Source of the DNA: Garcia nutans
Lineage: Eukaryota > Streptophyta > Magnoliopsida > Malpighiales > Euphorbiaceae
DNA: 64,000 bases
Reading direction: 5' to 3'
NCBI GenBank assembly: GCA_947685225.1
Contig: CANTUV010000039.1
Coordinates: 39,858,001 to 39,922,000 of the forward strand
Shown here: positions 10,131-21,539 of the stretch, in pieces
How the letters are laid out: each line of letters starts with the position of its first letter
Position numbering within the stretch: position 1 is the first letter of the stretch
Notes under the pieces: generated by a model
What the model was told of the DNA's origin: nothing
Databases searched by the model: none
The model's input: the letters and a program-made list of their open reading frames with translations, nothing else
Made by a program: the position numbers and the translations under genes

Positions 10131-11710
10131 CTATATTTAACTCTGAAATCGATCATAGAAGGCTCAAAAAATGATGGATGTGTACTGGAATCAGCAACAA
10201 CATCTTCTTATCACCTCTGGTGGCAGTCTAAAATGAACTCGTTCCAACTAGGTACACACTTTTTTCTTTCTAATAGTGAATATTAATTATAATAGCTTTT
10301 GGTAAACATATTTATTTCTTATGCATTTTAAAATTTTATTCTACTTAAATTGGGAACTAATTATGAGGGAAATTATTATCAATTTAATTAAAATTCTTTG
10401 GAACTTGTATTATGGTTATTAAATTAACTATTATAAAAATCTGGATTAGTTGTGGAGGGCATGGGTTTTTACTATGATTGTATACCAATTTAATAAAGGC
10501 TTTTTTTAAAACTTTCTAAGGTCTAGATCTATTTTATCCTAACTAAATTGATAGAGATTTGGAATTATAAAATTAATCCTTTTGAATAACAACATTTTTT
10601 TTTTATCAAAATGTATCAAAGTTCAAATGTTAACCTTTTATCATTACTGCAAGTTGTATTGCATATTGCATTATTTTCAGGTCATTCTAAAAAGATTTAT
10701 CTTGTAATAATTTGAATTTTTTTGGTCTGCTTTTGTTTTTTATGCAAAGTATTGTTACCATTACAGTTGTTGAAAGAAATACCTAAATTATTTATCGGTC
10801 TTCCTTTGTTGAAGTAGAACTTAGAGTGACTGTTAGCCATTAAATACAAATTATTTCATCAATGAAATGTAGACTATTTATGCTACCACAAGTTGCTCTG
10901 CTTTTTTATGTCATGAAAGATATTGTTATTTAGATGAATCATTTTTGTAAATTAGTAACCTTAATGAGCTTATCTTGGTGTAAGATATACTTATGTTTAT
11001 TATTCTTTTGACTACTATTTTTACGATGTTTTAGTTTAAGTACGAATGGATGGTGAAGTTGTTTTGTCATTAACTTATTCCTACAAAATCCTAAAATAAA
11101 TTGAAGCACATTTGTTAATTGCCTTATTGTCAACTTAATGGGTCCCTAACATTGTCCTCCTCAAGTGAGATTTTCTAGTTGATGGCTTAAGGAAAAAACC
11201 TTTGGGAATAAAATACTAGAAATTTAGACATTCTCAAGTAAACAGATTAGTGCCTTTTAATGTCATTTTTAGATGCATTTCTTATTATCAAAACAAAAAC
11301 ATTTTGTTGAGATATCCAAATTGTAGTTTTTCTTTTTAATAAATCCTTGTAAACATGGGAAGGTGTACGATAGAACCATAGAAGTTGATATTAGCTTCAT
11401 TTTTAGTGTTGTGCATAAATCCTAGATCTCTTAAGTTGCTTGCCACTTAAAATTCAAAATAAATGCCCTTTGTTTTCTTTACTTTTATCTCTTTTTTTTA
11501 TGAAATTTTAAATGCCCTTATGCTATACCATTGTACATCGTAGAAGGAGAATTAGATTATTCTGATATTGAAATTTATCCTTAGTTTCTAGCTTTGAGCT
11601 TTCAGATGTTGCAACTTCAGGACAACCTTCAATCCAGGTAGATATCAGGCTGTGAAGGATAAAAAAAACAATTGGATCAGTGCACGATCAATATTTGCAA
11701 AATACAGTAA
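10131..11710 (+). other. Possible 5' end of an unidentified gene (fragment or uORF)
   Basis: A CT-rich leader (10120-10140) precedes ATG at 10171, which opens a 21-codon frame (MMDVYWNQQQHLLITSGGSLK) stopped by TGA. A plausible splice donor (ACTAG followed by GTACAC, about 10250) comes next. A plausible small exon lies at about 11608-11637, between TTTCAG and GTAGAT. The pattern looks like the leader and first exons of a plant gene, but no downstream coding part is present before the CACTA end at 12133. It could be a truncated gene, an upstream ORF or chance. Confidence 0.25.
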
Positions 11711-12154
11711 GTCTTTTAACTTCAAGGTCTTTTTTCAATTTTTTTAGGTTGTATTTAAAAAGTTGATTGCTTAAATACTCAACTTAAATAGTTGATTACT
11801 TGTATGTAATAGTTGGTTGCTTAAATAGTAGTACTAGCTATTGAATTAATTTAATTTTACACTTATTCAAAGGCATCTAATACGGAGAACAATTAATTTT
11901 TGGAAAGTTTACTAACTACTTTAACTCGTACGTTGAATACTTCATAACCTGTAACCTTAGAGCAATCTCCATTTCATGCTTTTTTATGAACAACTAATTG
12001 AAAATCTATTATGTCACTAATATCATTAAAAATCTAATGACACTAGAATTTTATGACCAAACTAATTAGATTTTATGATGATTGTTTTTAGTCATTTAGA
12101 GTACCATATATAATGATAATTTATGATATTAACACTATAAAAAAACCAAGGATT

Positions 12155-12620
12155 TAGCAACGGTTATAACCGACGCTAAACACCTCTTCCGACAGTGAGA
12201 AAATTGTCGCAAATAAAGTTGTTGCTAAGTTACTTAGCGACGGTTTTGGTCAACTGTCGCCAAACAATATTTTGCGATGGTTTATTGAATTTCACTTAAT
12301 ATAACTATTGCTAAAAATCAATTTATATTTTGTTTAGAAAAATTTAGTGATGGTTAAGTAACTGTCGTTAAATTTTGCTGATGAATATTTTGCAATGGTC
12401 ATATAACTGTCTCTATTATATATATATAATATTATAACCATCGCGAAATTTATTTTATATTTTACAATATTGTCTTTGGCAATGGTTATGAACTATTGCA
12501 AAGTTTTTGTTATAATTTATATTATTACTTTTTGCCACGGTCAATAACCGTCGTAAAATTTATTTTATACTTTACATTACCACTTTTGCGACGGTTTATA
12601 ACCGTTAAAAAATTTAATTA
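12155..12620 (+). repeat. CACTA subterminal repeats (GCGACGG / CCGTCGC)
   Basis: Many copies of (G)CGACGGTT-like and AACCGTCGC-like words lie in both orientations, often as ACGGTTATAACCGT palindromes, spaced roughly 40-60 bp. Such arrays are the expected transposase-binding subterminal regions of CACTA elements. Confidence 0.65.
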
Positions 12621-12904
12621 TTTTCCGATATTAATAAGTAATGGTGTTCAACTTATATCCCTATTTATAAACTTGTATCCATATTTATGAACCTGTATCT
12701 AATAATATTTTTCAATAAAATTTCATAATAAAAATAACGTTCAATAGTATTGTATTGAAAGCAACAAAACATTTAAGTTTTCATCATAAACACCAGCACT
12801 GAAAGATTATCTCAAAGCATTTAACTCCCTAAACAACTATCATACAATCTAATTCTCAACATAAGCAGAAAATTATCAAGACACCAAAATCCCATATCGA
12901 ACCA

Positions 12905-13340
12905 ACTAATAGATACTAAGGAGTACCAAGTTGATTAACATCTTCATGATTATTCTGGCTAGCAGATGATGATGGTCTTGCATCTACTAGTGAGTATTGT
13001 CTGCCCCCTTCATCACGTACCTAAATACGGAGAATCAAAATTGTACTTTAAATTTCAAATATTTAAAAAGTAATTATCTTATATATAATATATAATAATT
13101 AAATAGAATAATTCAAATAATATATATGCAAAGAACATGCCATTCTAGAAAACAGATTTGTAAACTAAGCAGGCACCTCCCCATCAACCTTTTTTAAAAG
13201 ATAAGTCAATACCCCTTGAAGCTCTCATCGCATAACTGTTTCTGCTTCCAATACTCCTTGAAGCTCTCGTCGCATAACTGTTTTTGCTTCCAAGTGAAAT
13301 TCCAACTTGTGCACCTTTATTGTAGTTGAGCAGCAATGAT
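12905..13340 (-). pseudogene. CACTA transposase (Ptta/En/Spm) C-terminal remnant
   Basis: The minus strand reads EAKTVMRRELQGVL, then a repeat of that segment with one stop, then TYLLKKVDGEVPA (13180-13330). After a presumed intron it ends in a serine-rich tail (about 12920-13020). This style matches the C-terminal part of plant CACTA transposase-like proteins. A duplicated 13-codon block (about 13215-13295) and an in-frame TGA show decay. It sits close to the left CACTA terminus, as expected for a minus-strand 3' end. Confidence 0.45.
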
Positions 13341-13421
13341 TAATGATTGTGAGGATAATGTCCCACTAGAAGTATGACTCGTGCTAAAAAATAGTCACTA
13401 AATCCCCAGTTTTTCATTTAT

Positions 13422-13746
13422 AAATGACAAATATTACATTTCAATCATGATGATAGTTTTGTTGTTATATATTATCATATATTATGACACAAACGTTATC
13501 ACCAAATAAAAATTTATTACTAACACAAATAATATCATATTTAATTTCACTTTTAATTATAATGTACAATATTAAATGACAAACATTATGCTATAATCAT
13601 GACGATAGTTTCATCGCTATATATAATTATATATTATGACACAAATATTGTTGTCATCAAACAAAAATGTATTGATGACTCAAATAATATTGTTATATTT
13701 AATCTCACTTTTAATGACAATATATAATATTAAATGAAAAAAATTA
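13422..13746 (+). repeat. About 155-bp tandem repeats, left half (CACTA right subterminal array)
   Basis: Units with ATCATGATGATAGTTT followed by TATCATATATTATGAC start near 13425 and 13579. A third unit is split at 13746 by the LARD and resumes at 23824; a fourth lies near 23977. Confidence 0.7.
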
Positions 13747-16313
13747 TGCAATATTTAAAATTTTAAATACTAAACTTTTAATTTAATATTGATAATTAAT
13801 AGTGAATTGTGATGTAAGTGGCACGGATAAGTGATGTGAATAGTAAATCTTAAAAATTTACGGAAGAAATTATTAATAGAATCAAAGGATAAGAAAGATG
13901 GTGCACCATAGTTAAAATGAGATTGGCCACACTAGATTAAGCCATATATATGTGTGTGGATAGATGTGTATTTATGTAGAAACTTCTTTCTTCTTCTTCA
14001 TTTTTCATCAACGTTCATCATCACCAACACCACCAAAAAAACTCCTCCTTTCTTCCTTCTTTTCAAGAATTTAGATAAAATTTAAAAGAAAATCACAACT
14101 AGTTATAAGTTTTAAGAAGATTATGCTGGAAATGTTGAGATTATTAACAAGTGATTAAAGAAGAAAAGAGACTTTGAAAGAGGTAAGTGCTTATATATTT
14201 AATTTGCAAATATTTGAATTTCTATGAGTTTTAATGTTTGAATTTATTGATTGAGTCATTTATAATGAATTATTTCTTGAAAATATTGATTAAATGGATT
14301 AATGAGTGAAAAATGAATTAAAAGAACTTATATGTGGTGAGTATAATTCTTAATTCAATCTTTATAAGAATTGGGTAGTTTGATATTGTTTTTGCCATAA
14401 GTGATGATTGAAGGCTCGATTAATTGAAGTTTAAGTAAAGTATTAGTTGTAGACTATTTTATGTCAAAAAAATTAGATTTGATTCATTTTTATCATAGGT
14501 TTTGAATATATTAAGTTAAAATGGTTAAGTATGCGAAATGCAGAATTTTTTCCTGACATGGCCAGTGACACGCCCATGTTACTAGGCATGTCATAGCTAC
14601 TGTATTTCAAAATAAATGACATGCCTAGTGACACACCCATATCGTTGGGCGTGTCAAAACTTTTGTAAAATGGGTAAATGACATGGTCATTGACACGCCT
14701 ATATCATTGGGCGTGTCACTTAAAGAAATTTGCCCAAAATATCTCTTTCGTGATTTCGGCCTAAATGACTATAAGGCCTTAAAGTGTAAAGGATTTTTGA
14801 AATCAACCCTAATTAGTAGTGTAATAAATTTTGAATATATGATAAATATGTGTAATACCAAGTGTTGATCAAAGAATTGTTCCATTGAAGTGATATACAT
14901 AATTCAATGTTAATTAAAACTAATGAATTGCCCAAATCATACTAATTTTAGATCTACCTTTGGATTGAATGGCTAGTCATAGGGAGGATAGCCATAGTGA
15001 TAGTGTACACCTCGTGCCATTAATGGACACATTGTGTTATCAGTGACAGTGGGCATAATTGCCATATACATTCTTGGGATTTGGCATTAAAATTGCTACA
15101 ATGACCCATTATCCAAACCTATAATCTGAGTTCAGCATGTATGGGGATATTTAATGAAGTTATCTAAATTGAAAATATATGTGAATATGATGTTATGAAT
15201 AATGGAAGAAATCCAAAACAATAATATAAGTCAATTATTTAAAATTGACTTACTCTATTACAATGTGAAAGTGATTGATAATGTATATACTAATATTTCA
15301 AGTGAAAGTCCTAATGCATAGGATAGAAATGTTATATTCAAAATATTGAATTGATCAATAACTTTCTAAGTGTTATAAAGATTAAAAGTGTATATAATGA
15401 TATAAGATACAAAGTGCTCCAAAGTATAGTACTAAATCTAAGTGCCAAAATTATAAATTGAATGAAATTATCCCATATGTGAAATCAAAAAGTAAGACTT
15501 ACTGAAAAATAAATAAGTGTAATATGAGCAATATTAACAAATGAGAAAGCAATTCTTAAATAAAATGATTCAAAAAGGAAAAAGTTACAATACCGAAAGT
15601 GTAGTATAGCATGATGACTTTTATAAAGTTAAAGTTATTATTTTGTGTAATCAAAATATTATGTTAGTTTGTTATTGAAAATATTTAATATATTGAAACG
15701 ATTATTAAAACTGAGTATTATTACTATATTATTGTAAGTATTTTTCTTTAATATAAAGTGACAAAATATGTTTATCAAGAACCACTAAATTTTGCTTAGC
15801 GTGTTAGAATTATTTTCTGACACGCAGGTATCAGGTCATCGGAGCAAGTTAAGAAGTGAAATTAAGGATCTCAGGATTTATCTATCATACATATCGAGAT
15901 CTTTTGTATATTGTACTTGTAAGTTATGAGGTATATATATTCAATTTATCTTGTCTATTTGAGAGATTGTACAAATTTGTAATCGAAAAAGGGAGATATG
16001 TATTTAGAGAATGAAGTTTTTGATTTTAGTGAATGATTATTAAATCAAGTAATATATTATATATTTATTTTGGATTGACAAACTTATGATGGTTATCTTA
16101 TTTATAATTAATATTTGGCTTATTGGAGATATTGGATATTCATTTAAATGTTGGATTTATAGGTATTGTATTATACATATTGTATTATTATTTTAAAAAA
16201 TTTTGTTATTAACACTTTAAAAGGAAACTTTGCTGATGAATTGATTAGAGTAAATAGTATATTGGGTAACATTCACTGATAGTTTTATGTGTGAATTGTC
16301 CGGGAATGTTACA
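13747..16313 (+). repeat. LARD 5' LTR (2567 bp)
   Basis: It starts TGCAATATTTAAAAT and ends GGGAATGTTACA. It contains a CACG/CGTG-type array (14555-14722) that the 3' LTR has lost. Confidence 0.8.
14555..14722 (+). repeat. CACGCC/GGCGTGTC array in LARD 5' LTR
   Basis: Roughly three units pair GACACGCCCATG-type words with GGCGTGTC-type words. The arrangement matches that in solo LTR 1, although the LTR backbones are otherwise different. Confidence 0.65.
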
Positions 16314-19300
16314 TTTAGTGGTATCAGAACATGGTTTAGGCATTTCCAGCATATGGAGTTATAGGAGAAGTGAAATGCAATTGTCTAAGTTATATGAATC
16401 AAATAAGTGGATATGTATTTTGATAAAATTGATATTTCATATGTTTATGGTAGTAGAAAGTTTTCTAAGAATTGATTGAGAATTCATAGTGTATTATTTG
16501 GAGTGAACTAGACCTATTTGTGAAAAAGAAGGATGTGAAAAGAAAACAAAATACAAGTAGTTGAAGAGATATATCAAAGTAACACAGTGGAAGTGTAATA
16601 ATTTATTGGAATCTGAGGAGTGAATTATGACAGATAGATAAATTTCAAGAATGAAATTTCTTACAAGAATGAGAATTGTCAGTACTGGTTTTCTGCATTA
16701 AGTGAATATATGTGTAAAGTGGATTGATTATGATATTATTTGTAGCTTGAGTATTTGGAACTAGCAGTAATAAAGTAAAATAAGACTTAATAAGAGTAAC
16801 ATTAAATCAGAGTATGGATAATATCGATATTTTTGGAAAAGATTTCGAAGAGGTAAGAAATTATAAAAGTACCCTTATAGCCTGAAATAAACTCGAGCTA
16901 TAATTTAGATGTGAAATATGGATAATGGGATTTTAAAGTATCAAAGTATTTATTTTTATAATGTTTCGACGTTAAAAAATTGGAGTATTAGTTAATTAAA
17001 GAAAATGAATGCATCGAAACTATTGTATAAGCGAGTGTATTGGATAAAAGTCTTAAAACCAATTTAAAATTTTCTAGTGTCTTATATTGTCTTCTAAAAT
17101 GTCATACGTATCATCTTCATCTCCATCTCCATCTTCATCTCTTTTTCTTCTTCTTCCATTTCTCAAAATAGAAATCATGGAGAATTGGTAGAAAAACCAA
17201 GTTTTGATGGATTTTAGCTAATTTAAGCTTGATCTATCAAGAAAAACACCATTACTTGTGAAAGATATTGTGTATTAAATAATTGTGAAAAATACGAGTA
17301 TAAAACTTTACGTCTATGATAGTAAAGTTATTCTTACAATATGTAAATGTGTATTTATTGATTCTTAACTAAAACAATGATTAAATCCATCATTGAATCA
17401 TTTATGAGTTGATTTAAGGTTGTGGAAGAAAATAAGGTTTTGAAAGATTTTAGGGTTATGAAAGTTTAGATTTGAATTTGATTGTGCTTTGAAGGGTCGG
17501 ATCTTGTTTCCTTAATTTGTTTGAGTTGAATTATTGATAACTTATTGATTAAATCATGAAAAAAAATTCTAGCAGAGATACACATGATCATTTGCATGGT
17601 CATGCATATGCTTATGCATTTTTCAATTCTTCAAACTTTGAGAAGAAATCTCAACAGTGAGAAGCATGATAATTCACATGGTAATGCATATACTTGTGTC
17701 CTTAAAACTTTGAAAGGAGATTTTAGTATAGATGTGTATGACCATTCGTATGGTCATGCATCTAACTATGCATACTTATGTTCTTCAAAATTTTAAAAAT
17801 AATTCAAGCAGTGATGTGCATGATCACTTGCACGGTCATGCATTTGTCCATGCATATTTCTACCTTCTTATACCTTTACAAAGTAGGGTTTATGGGTGAA
17901 ATTAGTAGTCAATTATTGAATACATCTTGGAAACAGTTATAATTGATGAAAGATTGCTTATAAGATTGAAATAAAATCAATCCATTAAATGATGAAACTT
18001 AGATGTGGTGAAAACTTGAGGAAAGATTCGATAAATGTAATTGCATATTTGAAATAAGTGTAAGGTTAGAGAAAAGATAGAAGATGATTACAAGTGATTA
18101 GCGGATTTCACATTATTCATGATGAAATAAGATAATTTACGAAGCAAGGTAAGAAGAATGATATATTGATGAAACATTTATGATTTTAAATAGATTAAAG
18201 AGTAAGATAAAGAAAACAAAGAAGTGTATATACGAATTGATTAAGTAATGAAAGTAAGAATGTTAGATATACATATTGTGTACTTATGAAATACTTGATA
18301 GTAACATTATTTGGTGATTGAAGACAAGTTATAGATTATATATATATGTGTTAAAGGCTTAATTGATACTAATTGATGACAATAGAAAGAAAGGAATTGA
18401 TAATGTGAAAAGGAAAGAATGTAGTGAAATTTGAAGGTAGTTTATCCCTTCTAGTAAAATGATGTATTGTGGATCAAGTTAGAAATATATATGTGTGTGT
18501 GTATATTAAACATAGTGAATACATTATATATGTACATATACTCTTAAAGTGAAAGAATAGTTGTGAATTCTTAAAATGTTAAGAAAAGAATTAAATAAGT
18601 AAGAGTGAAAATCTTTTTAGATTTCATTATTACAGTGGAAACATGGAAGTAATTTTAAAGATAAAGATTGATGAATAAATAAAATTAGTTGAACTAATCG
18701 AAAATAAATATAATGTATATATATGTTCATATGATTAATGTCTTTGAAATAATTGCTCATATCTTATAAATTTACAGTAATAAGCAAACAATTTTAAAAG
18801 AAAATTTTCTATGCCAGAAGATTTTATGATTAAAAATAATTTGAAGTAGTGAAATAAATGTATTTTCTGATTATACTGATATTAAATATAGTTTCCGAAT
18901 TAGCTAAAGGGTGAATATTCAAAGTGACAGTGAACATTTTATGCCATAGTGATAGTGGGCACTCTGTGCCATACATGACAAATTTTATGTCCCAGTGATA
19001 TTGGCTCTTATGCCAACAGTGGACGCTTTGCGTCATAGATGATCTTTGATCCCATTATTATTACAGTAGACATTCGTGCCAAAGTGGGCCTTTGGCCATA
19101 TCATTACAGCGAGCATTCATGCCATAGTGGGCCATTGGCCATATCATTACAGTGGGCATTTACCTGCCATCAGTGATCCGCTATTCAGAACTAGGATTTA
19201 AAATTAAGTATATAAGGAAAATAAAGATATATATATATATAACGGTAGAATGTAATGACACAAATTATAGTTCAAAAAAAAGTTATATAAATTAATGAAA

Positions 19301-19399
19301 TAATTGATTTTATGTGAGATTTAAGATTAATTATAAATTAAAAAGCTTATTACCATAACAGGTAAATTTCGAGGATGAAATTTTTTTGTGGGGGAGAAT
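16314..19399 (+). other. LARD internal region, non-coding
   Basis: PBS is at 16319-16331 (complementary to the initiator methionine tRNA 3' end). No gag or pol is recognisable. There are about three loose repeats of a GCATGGTCATGCAT palindromic block (17580-17860). A GCCATAGTGGGC...GTGGGCATT block (18900-19170) resembles part of the 5' LTR near 15000, suggesting an older LTR fragment inside. A conserved AAATTTCG-AGGA-TGAAATTT hairpin precedes the PPT at 19388. Confidence 0.6.
19084..19169 (+). repeat. 43-bp tandem duplication in LARD interior
   Basis: GTGGGCC followed by TTGGCCATATCATTACAG starts at 19084 and again at 19127, nearly identical. Confidence 0.7.
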
Positions 19400-20514
19400 T
19401 ATAATGTTTAAAATTTAAAATACTAAACTTTTAATTTAATATTGATATTTGATGATGAGTTGTGATATAAGTGGCATAGATAAGTGATGTGAATAGTGAA
19501 TCTTAAAAATTTACTGAAGAAATTATTTATTTTTATATTTTTACGAGACAAAATCTAATTAGAATCAAAGGATAGGAAAGAGGGTGCACTGTAGTTAAAA
19601 TGAGATTGGCTATACTAGATTAAGCCATATATATGTGTGTGGCAGATGTGTGTTTATGTAGAAACTTCTTTCTTCTTCTGCCTTTTTCATCCACGTTCAT
19701 CATATATATATGAGAGTGGACAGATGTGTGTTTATGCAGAAACTTGTAATATCCGAAAGTGTGCCCTAAAAGTTTTGATATAATTGTTGTTTTATTTGGA
19801 TTAAATGTATATGTGTGATTGGAAAGAAAAAGAAGTGAAGAGAGAGTTTATATGTTGTATATATGGAAATATATACAACATATATACAAGTCAAAATGGA
19901 TGGTCAACTAAAGAAGATATTTATCTATTTTTGAATTAATGAATTAATTATAAGAAATAAAATGAGTGGAAGAGAGAAATTGGAATATTATATTATTATA
20001 AATGCTTGGTGGAGATTTAATTGAAGAGTAAATATTTGACTTTACTTCTTTTACTCTTCATTTTCTTCTTTTTCCAATTGCTTAGCCGGGCATCACAAAG
20101 ACAAGAGAGCAAGAGAGGGTTTTTGAATTCTAAGAGCAAATTGAGGGAAGAATCAAGTGATTGAGTTGGAAAATTGTGAAGTTTCATCAACTTTGGTAAG
20201 TTCTCTCTTGATTTCTCTTGTTTTATTTGAAGTTGTGTGTGAGTTTGATTGTTGATATTTGTAAGTAGAGTTGTGTTGATGGTAGTATGTTGGTGTGTGT
20301 TTGATTTAATTGATTGTGGTGTTGGTTTGGAATTGAAAATAAGAATTTAGATTGATGTTGGTATTGGAAGAGTAAAAGTGATGTTGGTTTAGGGTTTTGA
20401 AGTGGTAAGTGATGTTTAACTTGATCAGTTTGATCAATTATTTTCATAGATTTCCATGTTGTTTGTGTTTGTTGGAGTTGTAAGCATAGAATATGTGAAT
20501 TTGGTCCGAAACAG

Positions 20515-20665
20515 AAGCATCTTGGATGCCACGCCCGTGGCCCTTGGATGCCATGCCCGTGGGGGTGTTGGACAATTGGACAGATTCGTTTTCTAACCTA
20601 CGCCCGTGGGGGTTTGTGAGGCCACGACCGTGGGGTTGGGAGGCCATGGTCGTGGGCCCTAGTTA
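20515..20665 (+). repeat. CACGCCCGTGG array in solo LTR 2
   Basis: Five or six copies of variants such as CCACGCCCGTGG and CCATGGTCGTGG. It sits at the same relative place as the array in solo LTR 1 but with different unit sequences. Confidence 0.7.
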
Positions 20666-21383
20666 GTGGTGTTGAGTTGTAATTTGTGATTTAAGAGTCT
20701 AGTAAGAGTTTATTAAGTGAATATTTGCATTGGAATTGATGTATTTTATCATTTTTGGATTAGGTCTTGAAGAAGATAATTTGCCCTAATTCAAGTGGTG
20801 AAGAAGTGTTGTAAAAGGAAGTGTATAGATTTGTGTGAGTGGTGCATAAGGTAAGTACAAACTACATTATTACATACATTCATATGATGTTGAGACTTAA
20901 CACACAATTGATTGTAAATGTGTTAAGAAATCTATTGCATTGTTGATGCATATTAATAATGTTATGTTTGGTATAATGTGAATGTTGTGATGAGCATGTA
21001 AAATGTATGTTAATGTAATTGGTTGTGTACACTTGAATAATGAATTGAGATATAATGAAATGTAAAACCAAAGTGGTTGGTTATAATGATGTAAATAAGA
21101 TGGTTGAAGCATGTTTGCCTATATGATGTTGAAATGAAATATGAAATGTGAAAGATATGATGTTATGATGAATTGTCTTAATGTGAGTTGAGATGATATG
21201 AGATATGAGGCCATGGTTGTTGGCTATGATAATGTAAATGAAATATAATTGGGGCATGATTGCCTATCTAATTATGAGAAATGAAATGAAAAGAGATTGA
21301 TAAAGAGATAAATGAAATGATTGTGTGCCTAATATGTTAATTCAATTTTCAGAGTTCTGGGTTTGGCGGCATGCTTATGAATC

Positions 21384-21539
21384 ACTGGATAGGTGAAATG
21401 ACCGGGTCGTAAGCCGATTCCAGTTGAAAAATGTGAAATGTGATGTTTTTGGGGTGAAAAGACTGGGTCGTAATCCTCAAAAACAAATTATTGAAACTAG
21501 ATTGAGTGAAATGACTAGGTCGTAAGCTCAAATCTAGTT
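21384..21539 (+). other. Three loop-sharing hairpins in solo LTR 2
   Basis: Stems are ACTGGA (21384) with TCCAGT (21419), GTTTTTGGGG (21445) with CCTCAAAAAC (21475), and AACTAGATTGAGT (21495) with GCTCAAATCTAGTT (21526). The loops again contain TGAAAWGACYRGGTCGTAA-like sequence. Confidence 0.75.

Noticed and set aside
17584..17796. 70-codon ORF in LARD interior
   Set aside because: It is generated by GCATGGTCATGCAT repeats; no domain or support.
20223..20647. Minus-strand ORFs over the CACG array of solo LTR 2
   Set aside because: The GRG-rich peptide arises from the CACGCCCGTGG repeats; not a gene.
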